Below are positions 26,070 to 33,114 of a DNA stretch of 64,000 bases, one piece after another (position 1 is the stretch's first letter; every line of letters starts with the position of its first letter). The stretch is from the NCBI GenBank assembly GCA_902527245.1, contig CABZOI010000004.1:93530-157529 (forward strand), in the 5' to 3' direction. The stretch comes from an uncultured SAR92 cluster bacterium (GTDB lineage: Bacteria; Pseudomonadota; Gammaproteobacteria; Pseudomonadales; Porticoccaceae). Under the pieces are notes generated by a model. That model was not told the origin of the DNA. It saw nothing but the letters and a program-made list of their open reading frames with translations, and did not search any database. The translations under genes were made by a program, and so were the position numbers.

Positions 26070-28457
26070 TTAGTTATATTGAAAATTTACTCTCAAACCG
26101 ATATTTCTTCCAGGTAGTGGAACCTCATCTTTAACAAACGACGCATGATTTCTTGCTATCTCATCCAAGAGGTTTTTAGCAAAAACAGTTACTGACAATC
26201 TCTCAGTATCTGAGAAAACAAAACTCTTTGTCATGTTTAGGTTCAACATCTGATATCCATCAGTAACCATCTCACCGACACCAGTATCCTTTTGGCTCTC
26301 AACATCTTTAAATGACATCTTGAGATCTAGCGTATCTTGAGTGTATCTAGCTGCAAAGATATTTCTAGGTGGTGTTATTCTTGGAAGATACCCACCTGAG
26401 GCAAACTCCGCCTTGAGCGCGTCGCGAGCAAATGATAACTCAAGCTCACCCGAACCCAATGCAAAAGATCTACCAATCTCAAGTTCATAACCTTCAAGTA
26501 ATGCATCGCCCTGAAGATAATCAGCTCTTATCAAGCCTCCATGATCATGCTCATCTTCATGTTCTTCGTGCTCTTCTTCAGTTTCATCTTGAAGGTATAT
26601 GTAATTATCAACGTCGTTTCGGAAGAATGATAAATTACCAAAATATCCGTCTCGCTCATAAATAAAATTCAAATCAATATTTCTTGAGGTTTCAGATTTA
26701 AGATTTACATCACCAACCTCATATCGACCTGTTGCCATGTGGGCTCCATTCATAAACAACTCTATCGAAGAAGGAGTTCGCTCAACATTGGAAATTCCAA
26801 GCGTGAATGACAAGGAGTCAGTGATTTCATTGCTCAATGACATTGACAGACTCGTATTATTGTCTGATCTACTGTAATACTCCATTTCATGTTCTTCATC
26901 ATGATGCTCATCGCCATGATCTTCATCGCCATGATCTTCATCATCGTGATGCTCTTCCTCATGAGATAAAGAACCCTCTCGGTCTATGAAATCAAATCGT
27001 GCTCCAAAATCTACTGTGAACTGACCAATCTCGGTAGAGGCATAATAACCCAAGGTTACCTCATCACTCTCACTTGGATTCATGAATGCTTCAGACCCAA
27101 TAATAGAAACTTCTTCACTCAGAACATTGACAGCTACTTTTTGAGCTAAAGCGTCTGTACTTAGATCGAAGGTGGCACCAAACTCATCTGACTCACTTGA
27201 GAAAACAGTGGACTCACCATGCCCGTGACCATCATGCTCATCCTCATGATGCTCATCACCATGGTCCTCATCTGAATGATCCTCGTCCGCGTGATCTTCA
27301 TCCGCGTGATCTTCATCCGCGTGATCTTCATCATGACCCATTTCCTCATGTCCCTCGGTCAAAATATAATCACTTTTTCTGTAGAAGTAATCTACCGAAT
27401 TCACGAGATTACTCGCAAGATTAAACGAACCTCGCAAGTTATACGCATCAGAGGTAGTGACAGCGAAGATTCTTTCCTCACCGTGCCCTTCATGCCCGCC
27501 ATGCTCATCACCATGATCTTCATCACCATGGTCCTCATCACCATGATCCTCATCACCATGGTCCTCATCACCATGGTCCTCATCCATATGATCATCATGG
27601 CCACCATGCTCATCACCATGGTCATCACCATGAAAAGGAATACCATAAGTACTACGCGAGTTGCTTTGAGATACTCCAATGTATCCCCAATCACCTGTCT
27701 TGGATATACCGAAACGTCTCGATGAATTCATGTAATCAGAATTGGCTAAACCAGACTCATCATGATGCTCTTCCTCGTCGTGATGCTCTTCCTCGTCGTG
27801 ATGCTCTTCCTCGTCGTGATGCTCTTCCTCATGGTGCTCTATCGCACCTTCGGGAACTTCATAGTTTCCAAGCTCTACATTTTTATATGCACCTGTGATA
27901 TTGAATCCACCAAAATTGGTTTTTAATGAAACATATCGGGAATCACCATCATTAACACTTTGGTTCTCAACGCCCATTTTCAATTGAGTTGTTTCGATAT
28001 CACTTTTCATAATGGTGTCATCGACGATATTAATTAAGCCACCAATCGCACCATTAGAATACAACAGAGAAGATGGTCCTTTAATAACCTCAATTTGCTG
28101 AACTGCGTTCATATCCACATCATTGGGGTGGTCAGCGCCCAGGCCACTTACGTCTCTGACTGAAACACCATTATTGAGTATTTTTACTCGACTACCTAAC
28201 ATGCCCCTAATGATGGGCTGACCTACTCCCTGCCCATAATCAGCAATTGAGACTCCACTGAGATCTCCGAGTGTTTCACCCAAACTTCCACTGGGTGATG
28301 TTGAGATATCCTCACCCGACAAAACATGCAAAGGCTTTTCTATGTTCGTTGACGTCAACGCTGATGTTACTACGACTTCGTCAATTGTTTCTGAACTTAC
28401 GAGCCCCGATATACTTGAACTAACTAAAAAATAAAATAAAACACGAAACTTATTCAT
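26070..28457 (-). CDS. TonB-dependent receptor with His/Asp/Glu-rich loops (ZnuD-like)
   Basis: A 795-aa outer-membrane receptor. A signal peptide (to about residue 22) is followed by a TonB-box-like ETIDEVVVTS, a plug domain with GQPIIRGMLGSRVKILNNGV and IEVIKGPSSLLYSNGAIGG, and a beta-barrel ending in an aromatic NIGLRVNFQYN. Long insertions rich in His, Asp and Glu lie at about 204-233, 273-327, 367-416, 497-526 and 623-641, made of tandem HHDEEE and GDEDH units. Such loops are typical of zinc receptors of the ZnuD group. GGAGG lies five bases before the ATG. It follows a small secreted-protein gene and a Zur/Fur-like palindrome. The metal is inferred, not shown. Confidence 0.92.
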   Translation of the reverse strand: MNKFRVLFYFLVSSSISGLVSSETIDEVVVTSALTSTNIEKPLHVLSGEDISTSPSGSLGETLGDLSGVSIADYGQGVGQPIIRGMLGSRVKILNNGVSVRDVSGLGADHPNDVDMNAVQQIEVIKGPSSLLYSNGAIGGLINIVDDTIMKSDIETTQLKMGVENQSVNDGDSRYVSLKTNFGGFNITGAYKNVELGNYEVPEGAIEHHEEEHHDEEEHHDEEEHHDEEEHHDESGLANSDYMNSSRRFGISKTGDWGYIGVSQSNSRSTYGIPFHGDDHGDEHGGHDDHMDEDHGDEDHGDEDHGDEDHGDEDHGDEHGGHEGHGEERIFAVTTSDAYNLRGSFNLASNLVNSVDYFYRKSDYILTEGHEEMGHDEDHADEDHADEDHADEDHSDEDHGDEHHEDEHDGHGHGESTVFSSESDEFGATFDLSTDALAQKVAVNVLSEEVSIIGSEAFMNPSESDEVTLGYYASTEIGQFTVDFGARFDFIDREGSLSHEEEHHDDEDHGDEDHGDEHHDEEHEMEYYSRSDNNTSLSMSLSNEITDSLSFTLGISNVERTPSSIELFMNGAHMATGRYEVGDVNLKSETSRNIDLNFIYERDGYFGNLSFFRNDVDNYIYLQDETEEEHEEHEDEHDHGGLIRADYLQGDALLEGYELEIGRSFALGSGELELSFARDALKAEFASGGYLPRITPPRNIFAARYTQDTLDLKMSFKDVESQKDTGVGEMVTDGYQMLNLNMTKSFVFSDTERLSVTVFAKNLLDEIARNHASFVKDEVPLPGRNIGLRVNFQYN
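27217..27345 (-). repeat. 15-bp tandem repeats coding GDEDH/ADEDH in the TonB receptor
   Basis: About five 15-base units of the form GATGAAGATCACGCG/GGT in tandem (minus sense) encode ADEDH and related pentapeptides. Units are almost identical, including third positions, which suggests recent slippage expansion. Confidence 0.75.
27490..27625 (-). repeat. 15-bp tandem repeats coding GDEDH in the TonB receptor
   Basis: Five or more units of a 15-base repeat alternate between GATGAGGACCATGGT and GATGAAGATCATGGT forms (minus sense) and encode the pentapeptide GDEDH. They are interspersed with related GHDDH units. Confidence 0.75.
27757..27840 (-). repeat. 18-bp tandem repeats coding HHDEEE in the TonB receptor
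   Basis: About four nearly identical 18-base units (minus sense GAGGAAGAGCATCACGAC) encode HHDEEE. This is a second repeat type in the same gene, independent of the GDEDH units. Confidence 0.75.
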
Positions 28458-28500
28458 GTTACCTCCAAAATCTAAAAATTATTATTAACAACTGATATTT

Positions 28501-28773
28501 CTAGATATTTTGAGGCGGTCCTCTTGCAAAAAAAGAGTTTCGTGTTTTGGAAAAATAGTGAACGTCTTTATAAAGGTTATTGAAGACCTTTAACAGGATA
28601 ATATTTACAAAGATTGGAGAATCATCGGTATTGGATGTTTGACAATTAGAAAACTGACATTCTTGTGATTCAAGTTCAAAGTCAGACAAATCGTGATGAA
28701 AGACATCCACGCTCGCAGAAAAGGAAACAACAAAAACGAAGGTAAATATTAAAAGCCGATCAAAAAATCTCAT
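28501..28773 (-). CDS. Small exported protein upstream of the TonB receptor (DUF2946-like)
   Basis: A 90-aa protein with an N-terminal hydrophobic signal (MRFFDRLLIFTFVFVVSFSA), a Cys-containing middle (SQECQFSNCQT) and the C-terminus SFFARGPPQNI. A short secreted or anchored protein that ends in R-x-PP is often encoded next to metal TonB receptors and resembles DUF2946-type proteins; the homology is only suggested. It is cotranscribed with the receptor (43 bases between) and follows the Zur/Fur-like palindrome, so it probably takes part in metal acquisition. Its exact role is unknown. Confidence 0.6.
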   Translation of the reverse strand: MRFFDRLLIFTFVFVVSFSASVDVFHHDLSDFELESQECQFSNCQTSNTDDSPIFVNIILLKVFNNLYKDVHYFSKTRNSFFARGPPQNI

Positions 28774-28832
28774 ATCGCGAGTTCTGCTTTATCCTTGATT
28801 CCAAAGTCAACACAAATTAAGCCCGATAAAAG

Positions 28833-28848
28833 TTGTAACTTTTTACAA
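28833..28848. promoter_or_regulatory. Short inverted repeat in the TonB operon leader region
   Basis: TTGTAA-CTTT-TTACAA is a 6-4-6 inverted repeat between the larger palindrome and the first gene of the operon. It could be a secondary operator or an mRNA hairpin; there is no T-run for termination. Confidence 0.25.
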
Positions 28849-28871
28849 ATCTGATATTTGGCCGATTTTTT

Positions 28872-28896
28872 AATAATGATACAGTATATCATTATT
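28872..28896 (-). promoter_or_regulatory. Zur/Fur-like palindromic operator of the TonB receptor operon
   Basis: A perfect 10-5-10 inverted repeat (AATAATGATA, spacer CAGTA, TATCATTATT) lies about 100 bases upstream of the small-protein gene that heads the receptor operon. The core TGATA...TATCA in an AT-rich frame resembles Zur and Fur boxes. TATACT inside it (minus strand) could be part of the promoter, so a bound repressor would block transcription. No regulator gene of the Fur family is in the window. Confidence 0.6.
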
Positions 28897-28942
28897 CGAA
28901 AGATTTTGGATCAATTTTCAAACAAATCCTCAATTATTTATA

Positions 28943-30238
28943 CTAACCTTTTAATGCTTTCACAGCAGCGACGTCTTCAGCGAGATCTTTTCTCAATGCT
29001 GCAAATACACTCATGCTCAAATCAGGATCTTCATTTAGAGAGATTCTTTTAATCTGCTGATAAAACCATGCTTGTGCTCCAAAGCCATTAATAGCTTGAA
29101 TTAAGCGAAATGGACTTGATGGTGAAAATATCCATGGGCCGAAAGATAAAGATTTCTCATAGCGTGAAAGCTGTCCAATCTCTCCGTTCAACAATTTTTT
29201 AATTGATAAAGGATCAGCGCATAAAGGTCTGCCAACACCAATCATCTCGCAAGCGTTGTTCCCAATCGCACTTTCCATTGCACTCCTCGTTCTGAATCCA
29301 CCAGTGACAATGACTGGAATCGAAATTGTTTTTTTTATATTTGCAGCATAGTCTAAAAAATACGCTTCTCGAGCAATCGTGCTATTTCTTCTTTTCTCAG
29401 ATCGATCAGGGTTTATACTCAAATTATCTAAGCCAAGTAGTCTTGGTTGCTCATATGTACCACCAGAAATCTCTAAAATATCCAAACCTGCTGCCTCAAT
29501 AATTTGTGCTGATGCAACCGCATCCTCAGCTGAAAAACCTCCCTTTTGAAAATCTGCAGAATTCAATTTCAAAGAAATTGGAAAATCATCGCCCAACTCT
29601 TTCCTGATACCTTTGATAATTTCAACATGAATGCGTGTGCGGTTTTCAATCGTTCCTCCCCACTCATCTGTTCGTAAATTAAGATCAGGTGATAGGAATT
29701 CAGATAGAAGATACCCGTGCGCAGAGTGAATTTGGATTCCTGTAAAACCAGTCTCCCGCGCTATTTTGGCAACAAAAATAAACTTTTTTATTACTGAATC
29801 TATATCATGCTGAAACATACTTCTGGGATTACCGAACTTTCTTCCTGGTATTTTTAGTTGAACTGATGAGGGTGCCAGAGGCGCGGAATTTATCTCTCCT
29901 GGAGTTTGTCTACCCGCATGTGATATCTGCATCCATAGGTGAGTATTTTCTTTTGTGCCCGCTCGAGCCCATTTTTTTAAATATGGTAATTGACTCTTGT
30001 AAGTTGACTCCTCAATGCAAATATTGGCAGGACCCTCCATGTGTTGACGATCGATTTGAACATTCCCCGTAAGCAACAATCCAATATTACCACTTGCCCA
30101 TTTTTCATAGAGGCGAATGTGTCGCTCATTACAGAAATTATCAGCCGATGCAATTCTCTCAGTCATGGCAGCTTTACAGATTCTATTCTTAATAACTTTT
30201 CCAGATGAAAGATGTAATTCATTCTCTAAAATTGACAT
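28943..30238 (-). CDS. NADH:flavin oxidoreductase (old yellow enzyme family)
   Basis: A 431-aa FMN-containing TIM-barrel oxidoreductase. Seen are the N-terminal strand (LSSGKVIKNRICKAAMTERIA), the FMN/substrate segment LWMQISHAGRQTPG, IQIHSAHGYLLSEFLSPDLNLRTDEWGG with His-Ala-His-Gly, and MIGVGRPLCADP. No C-terminal FeS/FAD domain is present, so this is the short single-domain form. The open frame extends to 30301, but the ATG at 30238 has AAGG at the right distance and begins at the conserved part. It is divergent from the CsoR-controlled operon, and the intergenic 128 bases hold that operon's promoter. Its substrate is unknown. Confidence 0.88.
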   Translation of the reverse strand: MSILENELHLSSGKVIKNRICKAAMTERIASADNFCNERHIRLYEKWASGNIGLLLTGNVQIDRQHMEGPANICIEESTYKSQLPYLKKWARAGTKENTHLWMQISHAGRQTPGEINSAPLAPSSVQLKIPGRKFGNPRSMFQHDIDSVIKKFIFVAKIARETGFTGIQIHSAHGYLLSEFLSPDLNLRTDEWGGTIENRTRIHVEIIKGIRKELGDDFPISLKLNSADFQKGGFSAEDAVASAQIIEAAGLDILEISGGTYEQPRLLGLDNLSINPDRSEKRRNSTIAREAYFLDYAANIKKTISIPVIVTGGFRTRSAMESAIGNNACEMIGVGRPLCADPLSIKKLLNGEIGQLSRYEKSLSFGPWIFSPSSPFRLIQAINGFGAQAWFYQQIKRISLNEDPDLSMSVFAALRKDLAEDVAAVKALKG

Positions 30239-30331
30239 ATTTTTAGCCTTAATAATTAACCACAAAATTAAGAATACTTTATTTCCAAATTTAGAGTCCA
30301 ATTTAAAGCAAGCCTAACTGGAAATACTTGA

Positions 30332-30374
30332 TTGACATAAATTTAATCTAAATTAATATACCCCCCATGGGTAT
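30332..30374 (+). promoter_or_regulatory. Promoter and CsoR-type operator overlapping the start codon
   Basis: TTGACA at 30332-30337 and TAATAT at 30354-30359 (16-base spacer) form a near-consensus sigma-70 promoter. The pseudo-palindrome ATACCCCCCATGGGTAT at 30358-30374 (half sites ATACCC/GGGTAT) has the C-tract/G-tract form of CsoR-family operators and covers the end of the -10, the expected +1 and the ATG at 30367. The CsoR-like gene closing this operon is the obvious regulator. The predicted transcript starts at, or one base before, the ATG, so it would be leaderless. Confidence 0.75.
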
Positions 30375-30972
30375 TAAGTATTTAGTTCCGTTTATCGTAG
30401 GTTTACTTTCATCAATCATAGATGCAAGGCCTGTCTCATATCCAGGCGGAATAACAGTAATGGGGTTTTCAGACAACATGAAAGACTCCATTTACGTTCA
30501 TTATTCACCAACCCATTATTATTCTCTGGGTCTGGAAACTAAAAAAGATAAGTATTCAGATTCTGATTATTCCTACCTGAGATTTACTTATCTACTAGAT
30601 CGTAAAAATACACAACACTCTCAGAGAAACTTTTATTTTCAATCTGGAGTCAGTCCTGACAAGGCTAGTAATCACTTCATAGGCTTTCATGGTGACTGGG
30701 AAACTAGACGGTTATATGCTGGTTTTTCGTATAAAAATTCAAAAGTAAGCAGTCAAAGTTATTCGGATCGGTTTGTTCAATTAGGTATTGCTCCATACCT
30801 CGGTGAATATGGTGATATCCACACATGGATTATGATGAAAGCAAAAAAGAACACTCTTGATAATAACTGGTCTGTTTATCCCATGTTAAAGCTGTTTAAA
30901 GGAGATTTTCTATTAGAAGTAGGATATAACAACAAAACAAGACTTGACGCACATTTAATGTATCGTTTTTAG
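30367..30972 (+). CDS. Outer-membrane beta-barrel-like protein of the CsoR-regulated operon
   Basis: A 201-aa exported protein: signal MGIKYLVPFIVGLLSSIIDA, then alternating polar/aromatic strands (YVHYSPTHYYSLGLETKK, YSYLRFTYLLDRK, RLYAGFSYKNSK, FLLEVGYNNKTRLDAHLMYRF) and a terminal phenylalanine, as in small outer-membrane barrels. I do not recognise the family with certainty; it is of a kind found beside heavy-metal-associated-domain genes. The only suitable in-frame start is the ATG at 30367, inside the CsoR operator, with no Shine-Dalgarno. Ten bases separate it from the His-rich metal-binding protein, so the two are likely coexpressed and may work together at the outer membrane or periplasm. 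Confidence 0.75.
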   Translation: MGIKYLVPFIVGLLSSIIDARPVSYPGGITVMGFSDNMKDSIYVHYSPTHYYSLGLETKKDKYSDSDYSYLRFTYLLDRKNTQHSQRNFYFQSGVSPDKASNHFIGFHGDWETRRLYAGFSYKNSKVSSQSYSDRFVQLGIAPYLGEYGDIHTWIMMKAKKNTLDNNWSVYPMLKLFKGDFLLEVGYNNKTRLDAHLMYRF

Positions 30973-30982
30973 GAGGAAAATT

Positions 30983-31492
30983 ATGAAAAATTACTTATTT
31001 TTGTTGTGTTTATTGATGGTAAACCTTGGCGCAGTGAGCGATGAGCCAAAAATGCAAGCTACGGAACATAAGCATGAAGGACACATGAATCATGAGGAAC
31101 ATGCGGGACACATGAATCACGAGGGACATATGGATCATGAGGGACACATGGATCATCAGCATCACTCTCATAAAGATCATGCTAATGAAACAATGATAGA
31201 CGGGAAAGATCTCCAAGTTGATCCAGACCGATTTAATAAATTTACGAAAAATCTTTCATCATGCAATGTCGCGGTGGTGAGTGTCACGGGGATGGTTTGT
31301 GATTTTTGTGCGAGAGGTATCGAGAAGACATTTAAGAAAGATAAAAGCGTCCTAGCAATTGATGTTGATTTAGCAAAAGGAAAAGTTTTAGTTGCTTATG
31401 AAAAATCAAGAGCAATCGACTTCGATGAAATAAAAAATAAAATTTTAATTAACGGTCAAAATGCAACTGACTTAGAGATTCTGGAGATTTGA
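30983..31492 (+). CDS. Periplasmic His/Met-rich MerP-like metal-binding protein (HMA domain)
   Basis: A 169-aa secreted protein. Signal peptide residues 1-19 are followed by a stretch (24-67) of repeated GHMNHEGHMDHEGHM-type units with many His and Met, then a heavy-metal-associated domain from about 95 with the metal site GMVCDFCARG (Cys106, Cys109). Size and domain resemble mercury-binding MerP with an added His-rich arm. A strong GGAGG precedes the ATG. It is followed by a MerT-like gene, matching the MerP-MerT pair of mercury and other metal transporters, but no mercuric reductase is present. The metal could be copper, zinc, nickel or mercury. Confidence 0.86.
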   Translation: MKNYLFLLCLLMVNLGAVSDEPKMQATEHKHEGHMNHEEHAGHMNHEGHMDHEGHMDHQHHSHKDHANETMIDGKDLQVDPDRFNKFTKNLSSCNVAVVSVTGMVCDFCARGIEKTFKKDKSVLAIDVDLAKGKVLVAYEKSRAIDFDEIKNKILINGQNATDLEILEI

Positions 31493-31507
31493 GGACGATT
31501 CACTGAC

Positions 31508-31873
31508 ATGAACGACAAATCCGCAAACATCATCTCTTTATTTGCTTCCTCATCAACATTAATCTGTTGTGCCTTACCCTCATTGTTTGTTTTGGTTGGC
31601 GCAGGAGCAAGCTTTGCTAGCTTAATAACGATATTTCCTTTTCTTGTAACTTTATCAAAATATAAAATTTATATTACCTTGTTTGCACTATTCGCTCTCA
31701 TTATTGCAGGCGTAATTAATTACAGAACTTATCATCTTCCATGCCCAGTAGATCCTGCTCTTGGAGCCACTTGTATGGCTCAAAGAAAGAGATCACGATA
31801 TCTTTATTATGCCTCAACAGCAGTGTTTTTATTTGCAACTATTTTTACCTACATTATCCCGAGGATTATTTAA
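31508..31873 (+). CDS. MerT-like inner-membrane metal transport protein
   Basis: A 121-aa membrane protein with three hydrophobic segments (about 8-45, 52-72 and 98-118). The first contains the vicinal cysteine pair Cys20-Cys21 in STLICCALPSLFVLVGAGA. A second cysteine pair, Cys79 and Cys89 in LPCPVDPALGATC, lies in the loop before the last helix. This pattern is that of MerT, which carries metal from MerP across the inner membrane. The upstream gene is MerP-like and the downstream gene a CsoR-type repressor, one base after the stop. The substrate metal is unknown. GAGGA lies upstream of the ATG. Confidence 0.82.
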   Translation: MNDKSANIISLFASSSTLICCALPSLFVLVGAGASFASLITIFPFLVTLSKYKIYITLFALFALIIAGVINYRTYHLPCPVDPALGATCMAQRKRSRYLYYASTAVFLFATIFTYIIPRII

Positions 31874-32134
31874 ATGACACATCCATGCCACAAAGATCAA
31901 CTTGCTAGTATCAATCGAATAGAAGGACAGATAAGAGGCATCTCTCGCATGATCGATGATGGGAAATATTGCATTGATATTCTTGATCAATTGAAGGCTG
32001 CCAAAAATTCAATACAGAGCGTAGAGGCAAAGATATTAAAAACTCATCTGAAAGAATGCGTCAAAGAAACGCTTGCTGAAAAAAGCGACTTCGATACTAA
32101 AGTAGAAGAAATTCTAAAAGTTTTGAAAAGATAA
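31874..32134 (+). CDS. CsoR/RcnR-family metal-sensing transcriptional repressor
   Basis: An 86-aa all-helical DNA-binding protein with the family core LASINRIEGQIRGISRMIDDGKYCIDILDQL. The metal triad Cys33, His58 and Cys62 (YC, THLKEC) has the spacing of copper-sensing CsoR (Cys, then +25 His, then +4 Cys). His3, Cys5 and His6 at the N-terminus could add ligands as in RcnR. It closes the four-gene operon, and the CsoR-type operator over the operon start implies autoregulation with derepression by metal. The Cys-His-Cys set favours Cu(I), but this is inference. Confidence 0.92.
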   Translation: MTHPCHKDQLASINRIEGQIRGISRMIDDGKYCIDILDQLKAAKNSIQSVEAKILKTHLKECVKETLAEKSDFDTKVEEILKVLKR

Positions 32135-32141
32135 ACCGAAG

Positions 32142-32804
32142 CTAGTTTTCAAGTACTCTCCAACCTTTTAAATTAGATACTGACATGAGCTTTTCATCTG
32201 GATTTATAGCAATTGGATAACCTACTGCGCTAAGCAGAGGGAGATCATTAATTGAATCAGAGTAGAAAAAAGAATTCTGAAATTCATAACCAGCCATTTC
32301 TACAAATTTTTTAACCAAAACTAGTTTTCCCTCTCCCAATGCATGAGGTTTTTTAATAAAGCCTGTGCACAATTCCGATCTAAACAATACTTCTGATGAT
32401 ATAAATTTATCAACACCGAGCATTTTAGATATAAAAGAGACGATTAGACTATTTGTTGCACTCGCTATGAGTATGCTATGTCCTTTTTTGCGATGTCCCT
32501 CAAGAATTGATAAGACAGTGTTGTTAATCTTTGAGGCAAGTGAACTATAGTAGAAATCTTTGACAAGCTTTTCGATTTCTACCCTTGTCATCCCAATAAA
32601 CGGCTTGAGTGAAAATTTAGAGAATTCGTCAATATTTAAATTACCATCGCCATAATCATTAAAATAATCTTCATTAATCTGTCTATATTTTTCGTCCACA
32701 AAATTTTTATCAATCAGATAATTAACCATTTCATAATCAGAATCACCGCGAAGAAGCGTGTTATCTAAGTCGAATATTGCAAGTATTGGCATCGTAGAAT
32801 TCAT
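32142..32804 (-). CDS. HAD-superfamily phosphatase (SerB-like, subfamily IB); candidate histidinol-phosphatase
   Basis: A 220-aa haloacid-dehalogenase phosphatase with motif I AIFDLDNTLLRGD (nucleophile first Asp, acid second Asp), motif II in ILIASATNSL, and motif III/IV in HALGEGKLV and FYSDSINDLPLLSAVG. It is of the SerB-like class. It converges with the CsoR gene (eight bases apart) and is divergent from the TrpR-like gene of the histidine operon. That operon encodes no histidinol-phosphatase domain. Some SerB-like HAD proteins have this activity in gammaproteobacteria, so this gene is the best local candidate; the assignment rests on position only. A start at ATG 32792 is also possible. 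Confidence 0.85.
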   Translation of the reverse strand: MNSTMPILAIFDLDNTLLRGDSDYEMVNYLIDKNFVDEKYRQINEDYFNDYGDGNLNIDEFSKFSLKPFIGMTRVEIEKLVKDFYYSSLASKINNTVLSILEGHRKKGHSILIASATNSLIVSFISKMLGVDKFISSEVLFRSELCTGFIKKPHALGEGKLVLVKKFVEMAGYEFQNSFFYSDSINDLPLLSAVGYPIAINPDEKLMSVSNLKGWRVLEN

Positions 32805-32814
32805 AATCTTTACG

Positions 32815-32856
32815 TGTTTTATTGTGTTACTACGCTAAAACAATTATAATTGAAAC
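32815..32856 (+). promoter_or_regulatory. Promoter of the histidine operon with an inverted repeat
   Basis: TTGTGT (32822-32827), a 17-base spacer and TATAAT (32845-32850) make a good sigma-70 promoter. The expected +1 is the A of the ATG at 32857, so the operon mRNA is probably leaderless. The inverted repeat TGTTTTA (32815-32821) / TAAAACA (32836-32842) brackets the -35 and could be the operator of the TrpR-like regulator encoded first. No His-rich leader peptide or attenuator is possible without a leader. Confidence 0.65.
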
Positions 32857-33114
32857 ATGGATTTATTTAAAGTTATAGCAAATATAGAGTCAGAGCGGCA
32901 AGCAGAAGCTTTTATATCAGATCTTTGCACACCCAAAGAGATCGCCACGCTAACCGAGCGATGGGAGGTCGCGAAGCTACTTGCCACGAAACAGTATTCA
33001 TACAGAGAGATTGCGCAAAAACTTGGTGCTTCGACAGCGACAGTAACGAGAGTTGCAAGATTCCTATTTAATGAAAATAACAAAGGATATAAAAGTTTAA
33101 TTAATAATGACTGA
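32857..33114 (+). CDS. TrpR/YerC-family regulator, candidate histidine-operon repressor
   Basis: An 85-aa TrpR-superfamily protein with the DNA-binding helices IATLTERWEVAKLLATKQYSYREIAQKLGASTATVTRVARFL; the REIAQKLGASTATVTR part is the helix-turn-helix. It is the first gene of the histidine operon and overlaps hisG by eight bases. TrpR-like regulators of his genes (HisR) are described in other bacteria, so control of this operon by histidine is a reasonable inference. The ATG lies seven bases after a TATAAT -10 box and has no Shine-Dalgarno. Confidence 0.85.
   Translation: MDLFKVIANIESERQAEAFISDLCTPKEIATLTERWEVAKLLATKQYSYREIAQKLGASTATVTRVARFLFNENNKGYKSLINND

Noticed and set aside
27276..27725. 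Long open frames antisense and in other frames within the TonB receptor gene
   Set aside because: They arise from the low-complexity repeats and translate to repetitive MVMR/HPRD strings with no start signals; the receptor frame explains the region.
27217..27840. Short regular repeats that could suggest a CRISPR array
   Set aside because: The units are 15 or 18 bases, without unique spacers, and are in frame with the TonB receptor, encoding GDEDH and HHDEEE.
30983..31873. A true mercury-resistance (mer) operon
   Set aside because: MerP/MerT-like genes are present, but there is no merR or merA and the regulator and operator are of the CsoR class.
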